This document shows positions 17,301-25,432 of a stretch of DNA of 64,000 nucleotides, one piece after another. How positions within the stretch are numbered: position 1 is the stretch's first letter; each line of letters starts with the position of its first letter. Below the pieces are notes generated by a model. The model did not search any database and was not told where the DNA came from. It was given only the letters and a program-made list of their open reading frames with translations. This DNA is from Methylomicrobium sp051061015 (GTDB lineage: Bacteria > Pseudomonadota > Gammaproteobacteria > Methylococcales > Methylomonadaceae): the NCBI GenBank assembly GCA_051061015.1, contig JBPFEG010000065.1, forward strand, positions 1-64,000, read 5' to 3'. The position numbers and the translations under genes were made by a program.

Positions 17301-18209
17301 GGGCTCCGCGATAATCCGGACTGCGCGCAGCAGCAGTTCGAACGAATTCAGGACGACAACGATCCGGGGCTGAACGTCAAACTGACCTTCGATCCGAATG
17401 ACGATGTTACCTCACCTTTCATTTCCATTCCTGCTTCCGCGAAGCCGAAAGTCGCGATTCTTCGCGAACAGGGCGTCAATGGCCATGTCGAGATGGCAGC
17501 CGCGTTCGACCGGGCCGGATTCGCAAGCATCGATGTACACATGAGCGATATCATCGCCGGGCGCGTCGATTTGTCCGCCTTCAAAGGGCTTGTCGCCTGC
17601 GGAGGCTTTTCGTACGGCGACGTGCTCGGCGCCGGCGGCGGCTGGGCCAAATCGATATTGTTCAATGCGCGCGCGCGCGATCAATTCGAAGCGTTTTTCA
17701 ACCGCAAGGATACTTTCGGACTGGGCGTCTGCAACGGCTGTCAAATGATGTCCGGCTTGAAAGACATCATTCCCGGCGCAGAATTATGGCCGCGTTTCCT
17801 GCGCAACCGCTCGGAGCAATTCGAAGCGCGGGTCGCGATGGTCGAGGTGCAGCCGTCGCCATCGATCTTTTTCAGCGGCATGGCGGGTTCCAGAATGCCG
17901 GTGGCAGTTGCGCATGGCGAGGGCCGCGCCGAGTTCGCGCAGGGTCATGCCAAAGCGCTCGCGGCGCAACTCGTCGCCTTGTCTTATATCGATAATTACG
18001 GCGAGTTGACCGAAAATTTTCCTGCCAACCCGAACGGCTCGCCGCTCGGCATCACCGGACTCACAAACCAGGATGGACGTTTTACGATCATGATGCCGCA
18101 TCCGGAACGCTGTTTCAGAACGGTGCAGAATTCCTGGCATCCCACTGATTGGAACGAATACGGAGCCTGGATGCGGATATTCAGGAACGCCAGGGTCCGT
18201 GTGGGGTAG
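14322..18209 (+). CDS. purL: Phosphoribosylformylglycinamidine synthase
   Basis: ATG 14322 gives 1295 aa, the length of the large gammaproteobacterial PurL; a longer frame from 14262 adds 20 residues without homology. It converts FGAR, Gln and ATP to FGAM in purine synthesis. It has an N-terminal PurS-like domain (LIIPGSVALSDFRVTKLL), a linker, two AIRS-type FGAM synthetase halves (EANSEHCRHKIF, KVETHNHPTAISPHPGA, GAGGLSNAVPE, HDRADGGL) and a C-terminal class I glutaminase. The glutaminase has the nucleophile Cys in GLGVCNGCQMMSGL (about 1137) and the His/Glu end MMPHPERCF. It stands alone as a transcription unit. Confidence 0.97.
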   Translation: MLIIPGSVALSDFRVTKLLADLKAVEPEIQSVSARFMHFVDLESDLQDHEQNILKQLLNYGSDIAEIPREGIRLLVVPRPGTFSPWSSKATEIAQRCGLDSVNRIERGIEYSLQAGMPLTESIQQQLAALLHDRMTQSVFYGDHTPDLFSKHEPQPLQRVAIIEQGKPALLQANQTLGLALSEDEIDYLVAAFEGLGRNPTDVELMMFAQANSEHCRHKIFNANWTIDGVQEGKTLFGMIRNTSTHSPEGILSAYSDNASVIEGFNNRVFRRDPVTGLYDYIEEDAHILMKVETHNHPTAISPHPGAATGSGGEIRDEGATGRGSTPKAGLTGFSVSHLKIPGYAQPWEEDYGKPSRIASALDIMLEGPIGGAAFNNEFGRPNLTGYFRSYEQPAPGSAGNHYRGYHKPIMIAGGLGSIRPMLVNKQPIPAGSLIIILGGPAMLIGLGGGAASSLASGESTEDLDFASVQRENPEMQRRCQEVINHCNALGSDSPIVSIHDIGAGGLSNAVPEIIHDCERGGRFELRKVNNADIGMSPMQIWCNEAQERYVVAIKPASLEQFQSFCEREHCLYAVIGVATDEEQLRLDDTLLGDTPVDLPMSVLFGKPPRMHRDVKRQQATLQSVDLSGIEIHEAVKRVLSFPAVADKSFLIHIGDRSVTGLVARDQMVGPWQIPVADVAVTAAGFYAETGEAMAMGERTPLAVIDAPASGRMAIGEAITNIAAARIEKLSDIKLSANWMAAAGVPGEDAALFDTVETVGMELCPALGIAIPVGKDSLSMKTVWKDGDREKTMTAPLSLIITAFAPVTEIKKTLTPQLSCQAHGSVLMLIDLGQGKNRLGGSVLAQVYRQLGDTSPDLDDPGLLKAFFEAIQNLNQQGKLLAYHDRADGGLLATVGEMIFAGRFGAELILDDHGTLLPALFNEELGAVIQVRASEADDVLDVLTQAGLGEVSRIIGRVVERQQLTVIHDGRIVYNASRAEMQAHWSELSYRMQGLRDNPDCAQQQFERIQDDNDPGLNVKLTFDPNDDVTSPFISIPASAKPKVAILREQGVNGHVEMAAAFDRAGFASIDVHMSDIIAGRVDLSAFKGLVACGGFSYGDVLGAGGGWAKSILFNARARDQFEAFFNRKDTFGLGVCNGCQMMSGLKDIIPGAELWPRFLRNRSEQFEARVAMVEVQPSPSIFFSGMAGSRMPVAVAHGEGRAEFAQGHAKALAAQLVALSYIDNYGELTENFPANPNGSPLGITGLTNQDGRFTIMMPHPERCFRTVQNSWHPTDWNEYGAWMRIFRNARVRVG

Positions 18210-18271
18210 GAACACCATCATGTAAGGTTTGGATTATAATGATGAGGACTATTAGGCCCGGTTAAAATCAT

Positions 18272-18739
18272 ATGTTTCAAGAGACTGGCATGGATCCCTT
18301 AAAAAAACGGAAATATCTCAAACTCTGGGGATTAATCAGCTTGGCGCTGATCCTGATTTTTCCGGATGTCGTTTACGACACGACGACAAGCATCCTGGAT
18401 TTTTCATTCCATCACCTGCTGGAATTCGGCCATATTTTGTTCGAATCCATCGAATCGGTACTCGATCATATCATTGAAGGCTTGTTGGAGACCGATCCAC
18501 ACTCGACGCAAACGATCGTATTTTATGTCTTATTAACAATAGGCAGTTACATTTTATACAGGGCAGGGCGTATTGCCCTGCGCCTCTACCGTCGTTGCGA
18601 ACTCGCCTGGAGCGAGTTCCGGGCCCAACATTCGTTCAACCTGATGAAGTATTGGCGGGAGTTAACCTTGTTTGAAAAAATCAAATTAATTGTGATTCCT
18701 GCGATTTTCATCTATTTATACGTGATGTTTTTCATCTGA
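18272..18739 (+). CDS. Hypothetical inner-membrane protein (155 aa)
   Basis: MFQETGMDPLKKRKYLKLWG precedes a first hydrophobic helix (LISLALILIFPDVVYDT). A second helix (IVFYVLLTIGSYILYRAG) is followed by a basic loop RIALRLYRR, and a third (IKLIVIPAIFIYLYVMFFI) reaches the C-terminus. ATG 18290 is an alternative start. A His/Glu-rich amphipathic stretch (HHLLEFGHILFESIESVLDH) lies between helices 1 and 2. Its last 24 bases overlap the 3' end of the convergent msrQ gene. No family is recognised. Confidence 0.65.
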   Translation: MFQETGMDPLKKRKYLKLWGLISLALILIFPDVVYDTTTSILDFSFHHLLEFGHILFESIESVLDHIIEGLLETDPHSTQTIVFYVLLTIGSYILYRAGRIALRLYRRCELAWSEFRAQHSFNLMKYWRELTLFEKIKLIVIPAIFIYLYVMFFI

Positions 18740-19393
18740 CAAGATGTCGGCAATGACTTGTTCTTTACGTGCGCTAAAGACTCGTTTCATATAACCGCGG
18801 CTCCGATAAAGTCCGCGGATTCCGAACAAAACCATCAGCAGGACTCCAAAGGTCAGAGGAGTCGTCAGGTCTTTTTTGACCAGCCACGCATAATGCACTG
18901 CGCCGCCGATTGCGATCAGATAAATCAGGCGATGCAGCCTGCGCCAGCATTTGCCGCCCAGGCGTTTGATCATTCGGTCGGACGAGGTTAACGCCAACGG
19001 AATCATCAGCACAAAGGACGTGAAACCGACCGTAATATAGGGCCGTTCGACGATATCGTCGACGATAGATGCCCAGTCGAAAAACTGGTCCAGGACCAGA
19101 TAAGTCAAAAAATGCAGGCTGGCATAAAAGAAGGCTAAGAGGCCGAGCATCCGTCTTATCCTGACCGGCCAATTCCACCCGCACAACAACCTGAGCGGGG
19201 TGGCGGCCAGCGTGATCATCAGCAGGGTCAAGGTCCAATAACCGGTAACTCGAGTAATCTTCTCGATCGGATTAGCACCCAAGCCGTCTAGGCAGGCCTC
19301 GATTGCCAGCTTGACCAAGGGCAGCAAAGCCAAGATGAATACGCTGCTTTTTATTCGAACCAGACGCCTCTTATTTAACGTTTTGTCGTTCAT
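18716..19393 (-). CDS. msrQ: MsrQ, haem-binding membrane subunit of the MsrPQ methionine sulfoxide reductase
   Basis: 225 aa, six hydrophobic helices of the YedZ/ferric-reductase-like fold, for example TGYWTLTLLMITLAATPLR and RRMLGLLAFFYASLHFLTYL with a haem-ligand His. Further ligands are in RLHRLIYLIAIGGAVHYAWL. MsrQ passes quinol or flavin electrons to periplasmic MsrP to repair oxidised methionines in envelope proteins. It follows msrP by 5 bp in one operon. Its 3' end overlaps the convergent membrane-protein gene by 24 bp. Confidence 0.93.
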   Translation of the reverse strand: MNDKTLNKRRLVRIKSSVFILALLPLVKLAIEACLDGLGANPIEKITRVTGYWTLTLLMITLAATPLRLLCGWNWPVRIRRMLGLLAFFYASLHFLTYLVLDQFFDWASIVDDIVERPYITVGFTSFVLMIPLALTSSDRMIKRLGGKCWRRLHRLIYLIAIGGAVHYAWLVKKDLTTPLTFGVLLMVLFGIRGLYRSRGYMKRVFSARKEQVIADILSDEKHHV

Positions 19394-19398
19394 TTCGG

Positions 19399-20334
19399 TT
19401 ATAAATTTTTTTGCAGATCCATTCCTGCATAGAGGTGTGCCACTTGGTCGGCATACCCGTTGAAGAGCAAAGTAGGGCGCTTAAAGAAATCTCCGATCCG
19501 CCGCTCCTTGGCCTGACTCCAGCGCAGATGCTTCACGTCAGGATTGACGTTCGAATAAAAGCCGTATTCGCTAGGATTCGCATCCGTCCAACTGGAGACC
19601 GGCTGCGTTTCGACAAAACGGATTTTCACAATCGATTTGGCGCTTTTGAATCCGTATTTCCAGGGCACCACAATACGGACCGGCGCTCCGTTCTGATTCG
19701 GCAGGACCTCACCATAAAGGCCCACCGTCAACAAGGTCAAAGGATGCATTGCCTCGTCCAACCGCAAGCCTTCACGGTACGGCCAGTTCAGCACTGCAGC
19801 GCGCTGCCCCGGCATTTGTTCCGGATCGTAGAGGCTAATGAATTCGACAAATTTGGCATTGCCGGTTGGCTCGACCCGTTTGATCAGTTCGGCTAATGGA
19901 AAACCCACCCAAGGTACTACCATCGACCAGGCCTCGACGCAGCGCAGCCGATAAATCCGCTCTTCCAGAGGCGCCATCTTCAGAATTTGATCGATGTCGA
20001 AAACCATCGGTTTATGTACTTCGCCTTCGATCGCAATTGCCCAGGGCCGCGTTTTCAAACTACCAGCCTTGGCGGCAGGATCCTCTTTGCCGGTGCCGAA
20101 TTCATAAAAATTATTGTATTGCGTGACCTTGTTATAGGGGGTCAGCTCTTCTTTATCCGCGGCATTCACGGACTTGACCGTCGTCAGTTTTTCACCGGCC
20201 CACAGGGTTTCGGGCCAGAGCGCGGTGACAGCAACGCCTGCAGCCAATTGCAGGAACTGCCGCCTGGAATGATACAGAGCGGGTGGGGTAATCTCGGAGG
20301 AATTAATGAGAGGGGATCGATAATGAGATTTCAT
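19399..20334 (-). CDS. msrP: MsrP, periplasmic molybdopterin methionine sulfoxide reductase catalytic subunit
   Basis: 311 aa with a twin-arginine signal (SRRQFLQLAAGVAVTAL, ending near ETLWA), so it is exported folded with Mo-pterin by Tat. The sulfite-oxidase-type domain has the Mo-ligand Cys in YRLRCVEAWSMVVPW, and pterin-contact pieces YNNFYEFGTGKEDPAAKA and RIVVPWKYGFKSAKSI. It reduces protein-bound Met-O of either stereochemistry. It is the first gene of the msrPQ operon. Confidence 0.95.
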   Translation of the reverse strand: MKSHYRSPLINSSEITPPALYHSRRQFLQLAAGVAVTALWPETLWAGEKLTTVKSVNAADKEELTPYNKVTQYNNFYEFGTGKEDPAAKAGSLKTRPWAIAIEGEVHKPMVFDIDQILKMAPLEERIYRLRCVEAWSMVVPWVGFPLAELIKRVEPTGNAKFVEFISLYDPEQMPGQRAAVLNWPYREGLRLDEAMHPLTLLTVGLYGEVLPNQNGAPVRIVVPWKYGFKSAKSIVKIRFVETQPVSSWTDANPSEYGFYSNVNPDVKHLRWSQAKERRIGDFFKRPTLLFNGYADQVAHLYAGMDLQKNL

Positions 20335-20609
20335 AGCCGTAGTTTCCGTCGGGTAGAGTCGTTCCCCTTCATTTTATCGAGATGCCGTTCCAGTGCGCAG
20401 AAATATTCGTCAAATACATGAAAACCTCCGATCAAACCGAAATTCAGCACGATAAAGACGATAAACCGAATCGTGGGCCGAGCAGCTTGTCAACAAATAG
20501 AGTCATAGGATTGTCAAGATGTTCAAAATCCATTTTTTCGCTCACCGCATGTCGATTACAAGACAACTCCGGTGTGCTCAAAATTTTCAGACAGGGCAGG
20601 CTGCTCCCA

Positions 20610-20638
20610 CTTGAAAAGCTAACGCGTAAACCCTATTG
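20610..20638 (+). promoter_or_regulatory. Sigma-32 heat-shock promoter
   Basis: CTTGAAA (20610-20616), a 14-bp spacer, then CCCTATTG (20631-20638) closely match the RpoH consensus CTTGAAA-N13-15-CCCCATNT. It lies 72 bp before the Hsp20 start. The rest of the 20335-20709 gap holds no gene. Confidence 0.75.
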
Positions 20639-20709
20639 TATGGACATGAGACCGGTTAACCGGTTTTTCATTGCCAAGATCAATTTGATTAATTTACGAG
20701 GAGAATACA

Positions 20710-21144
20710 ATGGCCTACCATTACCAACCCTGGAGTTTATTGAATCAATTGCAACGTGAACTTGAACGCGCGCATGAAGGCGGCTCAGGCGAAGGATCGA
20801 TCGCGACAGCCGAATGGACGCCTGCGGTCGATATCAAAGAAGATACTGAAAAATTCGTGCTGTATGCGGACATTCCGGGCGTCAAACCGGAAGAAATCGA
20901 TATCAGTATGGAAAACGGCGTATTGACGATTAAAGGCGAAAAAAAGAACGAATCCAGAACTGAACAGGAAGGCTATAAACGCGTCGAACGGACTTACGGC
21001 TCATTCTACCGCCGTTTCAGCCTGCCCGATACTGCTAATGCCGAAGCAATCAACGCCAAATCGAAAAACGGTGTGCTCGAAATCGTGATTCCGAAGCGCG
21101 AAGCGGTCAAGCCGAAGAAGATCAGCGTTGAGTCGATTGAGTAA
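20710..21144 (+). CDS. Small heat-shock protein, Hsp20/alpha-crystallin family
   Basis: 144 aa. ATP-independent cytoplasmic holdase chaperone that keeps unfolding proteins soluble. The N-terminal arm is MAYHYQPWSLLNQLQREL. The alpha-crystallin domain spans about 38-135 (TPAVDIKEDTEKFVLYADIP, GVKPEEIDISMENGVLTIKG, YGSFYRRFSLP) with the A/G-x-L-like motif in NGVLEIVIPK. ACGAGGAGA precedes the ATG. The gene has a sigma-32 promoter and its own terminator. A more distant second Hsp20 lies at 32060-32572. Confidence 0.94.
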   Translation: MAYHYQPWSLLNQLQRELERAHEGGSGEGSIATAEWTPAVDIKEDTEKFVLYADIPGVKPEEIDISMENGVLTIKGEKKNESRTEQEGYKRVERTYGSFYRRFSLPDTANAEAINAKSKNGVLEIVIPKREAVKPKKISVESIE

Positions 21145-21208
21145 TTTGAAAAGCAAGGCGTTGTTTTAATATTTTAGCAGGCTCATCTCGCAGGATGGGC
21201 TGACTAAA

Positions 21209-21238
21209 GAAGCCCATCATTAGTGATTGATGGGCTTC
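21209..21238 (+). terminator. Hairpin after hsp20
   Basis: GAAGCCCATCA and its near-complement TTGATGGGCTTC enclose a short loop 65 bp after the stop; no long T-run follows. Further GC-rich hairpins at 21331-21367 and 21434-21460 fill the gap up to 21467, which has no gene. Confidence 0.5.
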
Positions 21239-21467
21239 ATACTCGGCAATTGCTGCATTGCTCTCGATCGCTGTTCCCTACACGATTCTACCTCCCCCTT
21301 CCTTGGGGTCGTACCTGTGTCCATATCCATCGCCCCCCTTGTGGGGGACCACCCTTTAGTGGTGGCATCTTTACAAGTCGTCAGCTTACCCTGATGGTCT
21401 ATGCGGAACCGTGTGAAACCGAAGCTTCACACCCCTCGATTCCGCTTTGCGTCATCGAGGCCAAGCG

Positions 21468-22754
21468 CTAATCCGCCGTCGACAGTTGTATTAGCAAGCG
21501 AATAAACTCCATCATTCTTTCATTGAAAACATCATTGTGATCGGTGCTGATGTCTCCGTCGACCCGGATGTTCAGATACGGGTTTTGCGGATTTGTCTTG
21601 TTCAGGTGCGTCAGCACGGTTGAGCCGAATTTGGTGGAGCCGCCCGGCGTTTGCGTGCTCCAGATATTTTTCATGTTTTCGTAATTCGCGACCCGCATAT
21701 TTTCCCCATCATTTACGGGCGTCAAGGTGTGGCTGATCAACGGCATGTAATGGCCTACCGTATTCCGGTCGGCTTCGCCCTCGTCCAGTTCTAGCGTATG
21801 TTTGCACTCGGTGCGCTCGATATCGTTATGTTTTTCGAATAAGGTCGAGAATATCCGGCCCAACGGGAACAGGGTGCCTGTGGCGCCGTCGGCTTCCGAG
21901 GTCAAGATCGCCAGGCGCGGCACCTGTTCCGGAAAATAGCTGCAACGGGATTGGGCCAGATCGTAAAAGGGCGCATACTGCAGTGCTTCGAACGCCGGGT
22001 TCAGCAGGACGACCAGATCGCCGAAGCCTTTGGCGGTATCGGTGAAGCTTTTGCCTTCCTGGCTGTCGACAAAGCGGCTGGCCAGGATTTGCGAGGTCGC
22101 GCTGTAGACGACCGCGCCGCCGAAGCTGTGGCCGATCAAGACCAGCCGGCTTCTGATCGGCGGCTCGAATGAATTGCGCACATTCGAAATTTCTTCCAGT
22201 TTGACCAGAAGTTCGGCGATGCCGAGATGACCGACGTCCTGCGCGGTGCTTTTCCGGTCCCAGAAGGTCAGGTAATTGAACGGCGGCACGTCAATCGATT
22301 CACCGCGCCAGCCGATATAAACCCCGGCGATTTTACGGGCAGGGCGTCCCAGCTTTTTGCTGCGCTCGGTTTCGATCACGCTGAGTTTGGCGAGATTGTC
22401 CTTGAAGCTTTCGATATTCGGATCGCCGGGCCGGGCGTTGTGATGCCAACCGTGCACCAGGACCGTCATCAGGATGCTTTCTTCGGCGGCTTTTTGGTAG
22501 AGCATGTCCAGCAAGGCATGCATCTGCCTGCGGTCGCGTATCTGGCCCTGATCATCGATTTCGACGAATCCCAGAGTGTATTCGTTGCCCGAGCCCGCAT
22601 TGTAAATGTGCAGGGAATTTTGCTCGCATGCGTTGCCGGGAGAAACGGAGCAGGGCTGATAGTTGCTCCGGTATATCTCGTTCGATGCGCAGCCGGCCAA
22701 CAAGGCGGCCGCGCAGACCAAGGCCCGCAATGGCGTCAGGGTAATCAGACTCAT
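21468..22754 (-). CDS. Lipoprotein alpha/beta hydrolase
   Basis: From the ATG at 22754 (GGAG nine bases upstream; an earlier ATG four codons before is less well placed) the product is 428 aa. Lipobox LLAGC places the lipidated Cys at 22. The hydrolase fold shows the oxyanion region TVLVHGWHHNAR and the nucleophile elbow VLIGHSFGGAVVYS with Ser in G-H-S-F-G. A late Asp/His pair is plausible (TVGHYMPLISHTL). Substrate unknown; lipase/esterase-like by fold. It is anchored in the envelope by its lipid. It is not close in sequence to the two other lipoprotein hydrolases of this window (28.2 and 47.8 kb). Confidence 0.7.
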   Translation of the reverse strand: MSLITLTPLRALVCAAALLAGCASNEIYRSNYQPCSVSPGNACEQNSLHIYNAGSGNEYTLGFVEIDDQGQIRDRRQMHALLDMLYQKAAEESILMTVLVHGWHHNARPGDPNIESFKDNLAKLSVIETERSKKLGRPARKIAGVYIGWRGESIDVPPFNYLTFWDRKSTAQDVGHLGIAELLVKLEEISNVRNSFEPPIRSRLVLIGHSFGGAVVYSATSQILASRFVDSQEGKSFTDTAKGFGDLVVLLNPAFEALQYAPFYDLAQSRCSYFPEQVPRLAILTSEADGATGTLFPLGRIFSTLFEKHNDIERTECKHTLELDEGEADRNTVGHYMPLISHTLTPVNDGENMRVANYENMKNIWSTQTPGGSTKFGSTVLTHLNKTNPQNPYLNIRVDGDISTDHNDVFNERMMEFIRLLIQLSTAD

Positions 22755-22827
22755 GAATATCTCCAATGGAAGGGAAAGGACTCTACTGAATTGCAGCGTG
22801 CGAGTCTAACAGCCGCAATTATCCTGG

Positions 22828-23712
22828 TCAATACTCACTCAGGATCGTCTTGACGGCATTGGCCAGTAAACCGTCGAGCATGATGCAGGAGGTGGAATGG
22901 GGGATGCTGTCGGTACTCCAGAGCGCTTCCACCCCGGCCTCGCGGATCACGCGTTCAGCGTCATCGCAAAACAGCGCGTGGGTCACGACTGTATAAATCT
23001 CGGACGCGCCTTTTTCTTTTAATAATTCCGCCGCTCTGGCCAGCGTCCTTCCGGTGCTGGCCATGTCGTCGACGATCACGACAGGCTGTTTGCAGTAGTC
23101 GGCCTCCGGCAGTTTCAACGTAACCTGAGTATCACCCAGTCTGACTTTCTCCGCGACCTGAAAAGCAAAGCCGGTCAAATCGGCGAGGGCCGCCGTCCAT
23201 TGTCTCGATTCGCTGTCCGGTCCCAACAATAAGGCGTTATCGAGCTTTTGTTTCAAAAACTCGGCAATCGGGACTGTGGCGTTAAGGCTGACCGCATGAT
23301 CGAGCGGTATCGCCTGTTGCAGCCGGTCGATCCGGTGCAGATGCGGATCCACCGTAATCACATCATCGAACAGTTCAGCAAGCAATCGGCCGATGTGACG
23401 TTGGCTGACCGCGACGCCGGGCCGGTTGGCAAAGTCCTGCCGCATATAGCACAGATAAGGCGCAATCAGCGTCAAACGGTTTGCGCCCAATTCTCTAGCC
23501 GTTCGGGCACAAAGCAATAACTCGATCAGCTTGTCGTTTGGCTGATTCAGACTCCGGCAGAACAGTACATGCTCGGGCAAATCGGAGGGCAGGGCGATGA
23601 AACTTTCTCCATCCGGAAAATGATGTACCTCGACCTCGGCAAGCGGCAGGCCGAGACGTGTTGCCAGGCGCCGCGCCGGCGGCAGATAGTCTGAAAAGGC
23701 CAGAACCTGCAT
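22828..23712 (-). CDS. Ribose-phosphate pyrophosphokinase-like protein
   Basis: 294 aa of the PRPP synthetase fold: HHFPDGESFIALP near the N-terminus, RSLNQPNDKLIELLL, LIAPYLCYMRQD, a VDPHLHRID metal/ribose loop and the PRPP loop VVIVDDMASTGRTL near 212-225. Classical bacterial Prs is about 315 aa with KRR-containing loops; this shorter form, paired with a thymidine/AMP-phosphorylase-type gene, is likely a paralogue with a salvage role. It starts 4 bp after the phosphorylase gene's stop. It may convert the ribose phosphate released upstream to PRPP; inference from the operon. Confidence 0.85.
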   Translation of the reverse strand: MQVLAFSDYLPPARRLATRLGLPLAEVEVHHFPDGESFIALPSDLPEHVLFCRSLNQPNDKLIELLLCARTARELGANRLTLIAPYLCYMRQDFANRPGVAVSQRHIGRLLAELFDDVITVDPHLHRIDRLQQAIPLDHAVSLNATVPIAEFLKQKLDNALLLGPDSESRQWTAALADLTGFAFQVAEKVRLGDTQVTLKLPEADYCKQPVVIVDDMASTGRTLARAAELLKEKGASEIYTVVTHALFCDDAERVIREAGVEALWSTDSIPHSTSCIMLDGLLANAVKTILSEY

Positions 23713-23716
23713 GGCG

Positions 23717-25252
23717 TTAGAATGCGATCAGCGGCTTAAGCAGCTCGGCATTGCTGCCCAGCGTGTAACCGTCGTTTTGTGCGGCCAGATTATGAGCGAA
23801 TTTGAAATCGGCCGGGAACTCGGCATAAATACGGTACAACACATCGCCTTTCTTGACCGGACTGCCCAGTTTCTTGAGCAGATCCACGCCGGCCCGTTTC
23901 ATCATTGGCGCCCCGGCCAGTCGGGCGATTTTGGCCATCTGCAGATTGTCGATCTCGGTGACGATACCGTCATTTTGCGCAATCACTTCATGGCAAAGCG
24001 AGCCCGGGCTGAAATCGACCGGCTTCGGACCCTGTGCCTGGATGATCTCGTTCATTTTCGCGCAGGCCCGGCCCGATTCGAGAATATCGCGCGCTATCGC
24101 ATAGCCCTGGCCGCCGCGTACGTCGGGATCGAATTCGAGGATGCGTCCGGCCAATTGCAGGGCTTTCTGGCGTAAATCAGCCGGCGCCTCGGGATCATTT
24201 TGCAGCACCAGCATCACATCGCGGGCTTCCAACGCCGGACCAATACCGCGTCCGATCGGCTGGCGTCCGTCGGTAATCATTACCTCCAGGTGCAGATTGA
24301 GCCGGTCTCCGACAAATTCGAATAGCTTGCGGAGCGCCAAAGCCTGTCTCATTTGCCTGACTTTCGCGGACGGTCCGACTGGAATATCGACAAGCAGATG
24401 GGTTGACCCGGCTGCCAGTTTCTTGGACAAAATCGAAGCGACCATCTGCCCCTGAGAATCGATGCCCAACGGCCTCTCGACCGCAATCAGCATATCGTCA
24501 ACCGGCGCGAGGCGGGCGGTGCCGCCCCAAGCCAAACAGCCTCTTTCACGGCGCACGATATCATGCAGTTGGGTGGGACTTAAATTCACTTCGCACAACA
24601 TTTCCATCGTATCGGCCGTGCCCGCCGGCGAAGTGATCGCCCGGCTTGAAGTTTTCGGTATCAGCATGCCGTGCGCCGCCACAATCGGCACCACCAGCAT
24701 CGAGGTCCGATTACCGGGAATGCCGCCGATGCAGTGTTTGTCCGCTACCAAAGGCTCGTCCCAATCGATCCGGTCGCCGGACTGGAGCATCGCACGAGTC
24801 AGATATAAAAGCTCGTCGCGATCCAGGCTGTTTTGCCCGGTCGCAACCAAAAAAGCCGCGATTTCCATCTTCGAATAACGGCTTTCGACGATATCATCGG
24901 CGATACTGTCAAAATCGGCCCGATCCAGACGCTCGCCGTTGATCTTGCGGCGTACTGCATCCATTGATTGAGGCGGCTCGGCATGATTCACGGTTACCAT
25001 ACAGCCTTCGTCACAACTGAATTGTTGGAAAGCCTGTTCCGACAAGCCTAATTCGCCAGGGTGCACGATCGAGGCATCATCGACCACATTCAGCACCGCC
25101 AATATCTTGATGCCGTTCAAGCTGATCTGGATTTTTGAAAGTGCCTGAAAACCTTCAGCACGGTAAATTCCGCATTCACGATGCATATAGGCAACGTTTT
25201 CGTGGTAGGTATCGATTGCAATTCGGCGAAGCTGCAGGGTGTCAATGCTCAT
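23717..25252 (-). CDS. AMP phosphorylase / thymidine-phosphorylase-family protein
   Basis: 511 aa. The N-terminal 85-residue extension and body match the AMP phosphorylase type: DIVESRYSKMEIAAFLVAT, DKHCIGGIPGNRTSMLVVP, TSSRAITSPAGTADTMEML and GRGIGPALEARDV, with the pyrimidine-nucleoside-phosphorylase C-terminal domain (NDGIVTEIDNLQMAKIARLA). Archaeal members split AMP with phosphate to adenine and ribose 1,5-bisphosphate. The downstream partner is a PRPP-synthetase-like gene 4 bp away. No ribose-1,5-bisphosphate isomerase or RubisCO gene is in the window. Cytoplasmic salvage of nucleotides is the safe reading; substrate AMP versus thymidine is not decided by sequence alone. Confidence 0.85.
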   Translation of the reverse strand: MSIDTLQLRRIAIDTYHENVAYMHRECGIYRAEGFQALSKIQISLNGIKILAVLNVVDDASIVHPGELGLSEQAFQQFSCDEGCMVTVNHAEPPQSMDAVRRKINGERLDRADFDSIADDIVESRYSKMEIAAFLVATGQNSLDRDELLYLTRAMLQSGDRIDWDEPLVADKHCIGGIPGNRTSMLVVPIVAAHGMLIPKTSSRAITSPAGTADTMEMLCEVNLSPTQLHDIVRRERGCLAWGGTARLAPVDDMLIAVERPLGIDSQGQMVASILSKKLAAGSTHLLVDIPVGPSAKVRQMRQALALRKLFEFVGDRLNLHLEVMITDGRQPIGRGIGPALEARDVMLVLQNDPEAPADLRQKALQLAGRILEFDPDVRGGQGYAIARDILESGRACAKMNEIIQAQGPKPVDFSPGSLCHEVIAQNDGIVTEIDNLQMAKIARLAGAPMMKRAGVDLLKKLGSPVKKGDVLYRIYAEFPADFKFAHNLAAQNDGYTLGSNAELLKPLIAF

Positions 25253-25432
25253 GAATTCAGGTCAAGAATAGAAACTCTGCGGATAATGCGGTTTAACATA
25301 CGGATTGTCAACTACCCCGGCTTTACACTCAAGTTCCCGGATGGCATAGTATCCTTATAAGGTTTTACCGGCGAGAAATTACCTAACTCAAGCCGAGCGC
25401 CATTTTCTCGAACACGTTTATTTTTTCAGTCA

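Noticed and set aside
21223..21471. 82-codon frame after hsp20
   Set aside because: It runs through a series of hairpins, is Pro/Cys-rich without pattern, and has no ribosome-binding site.
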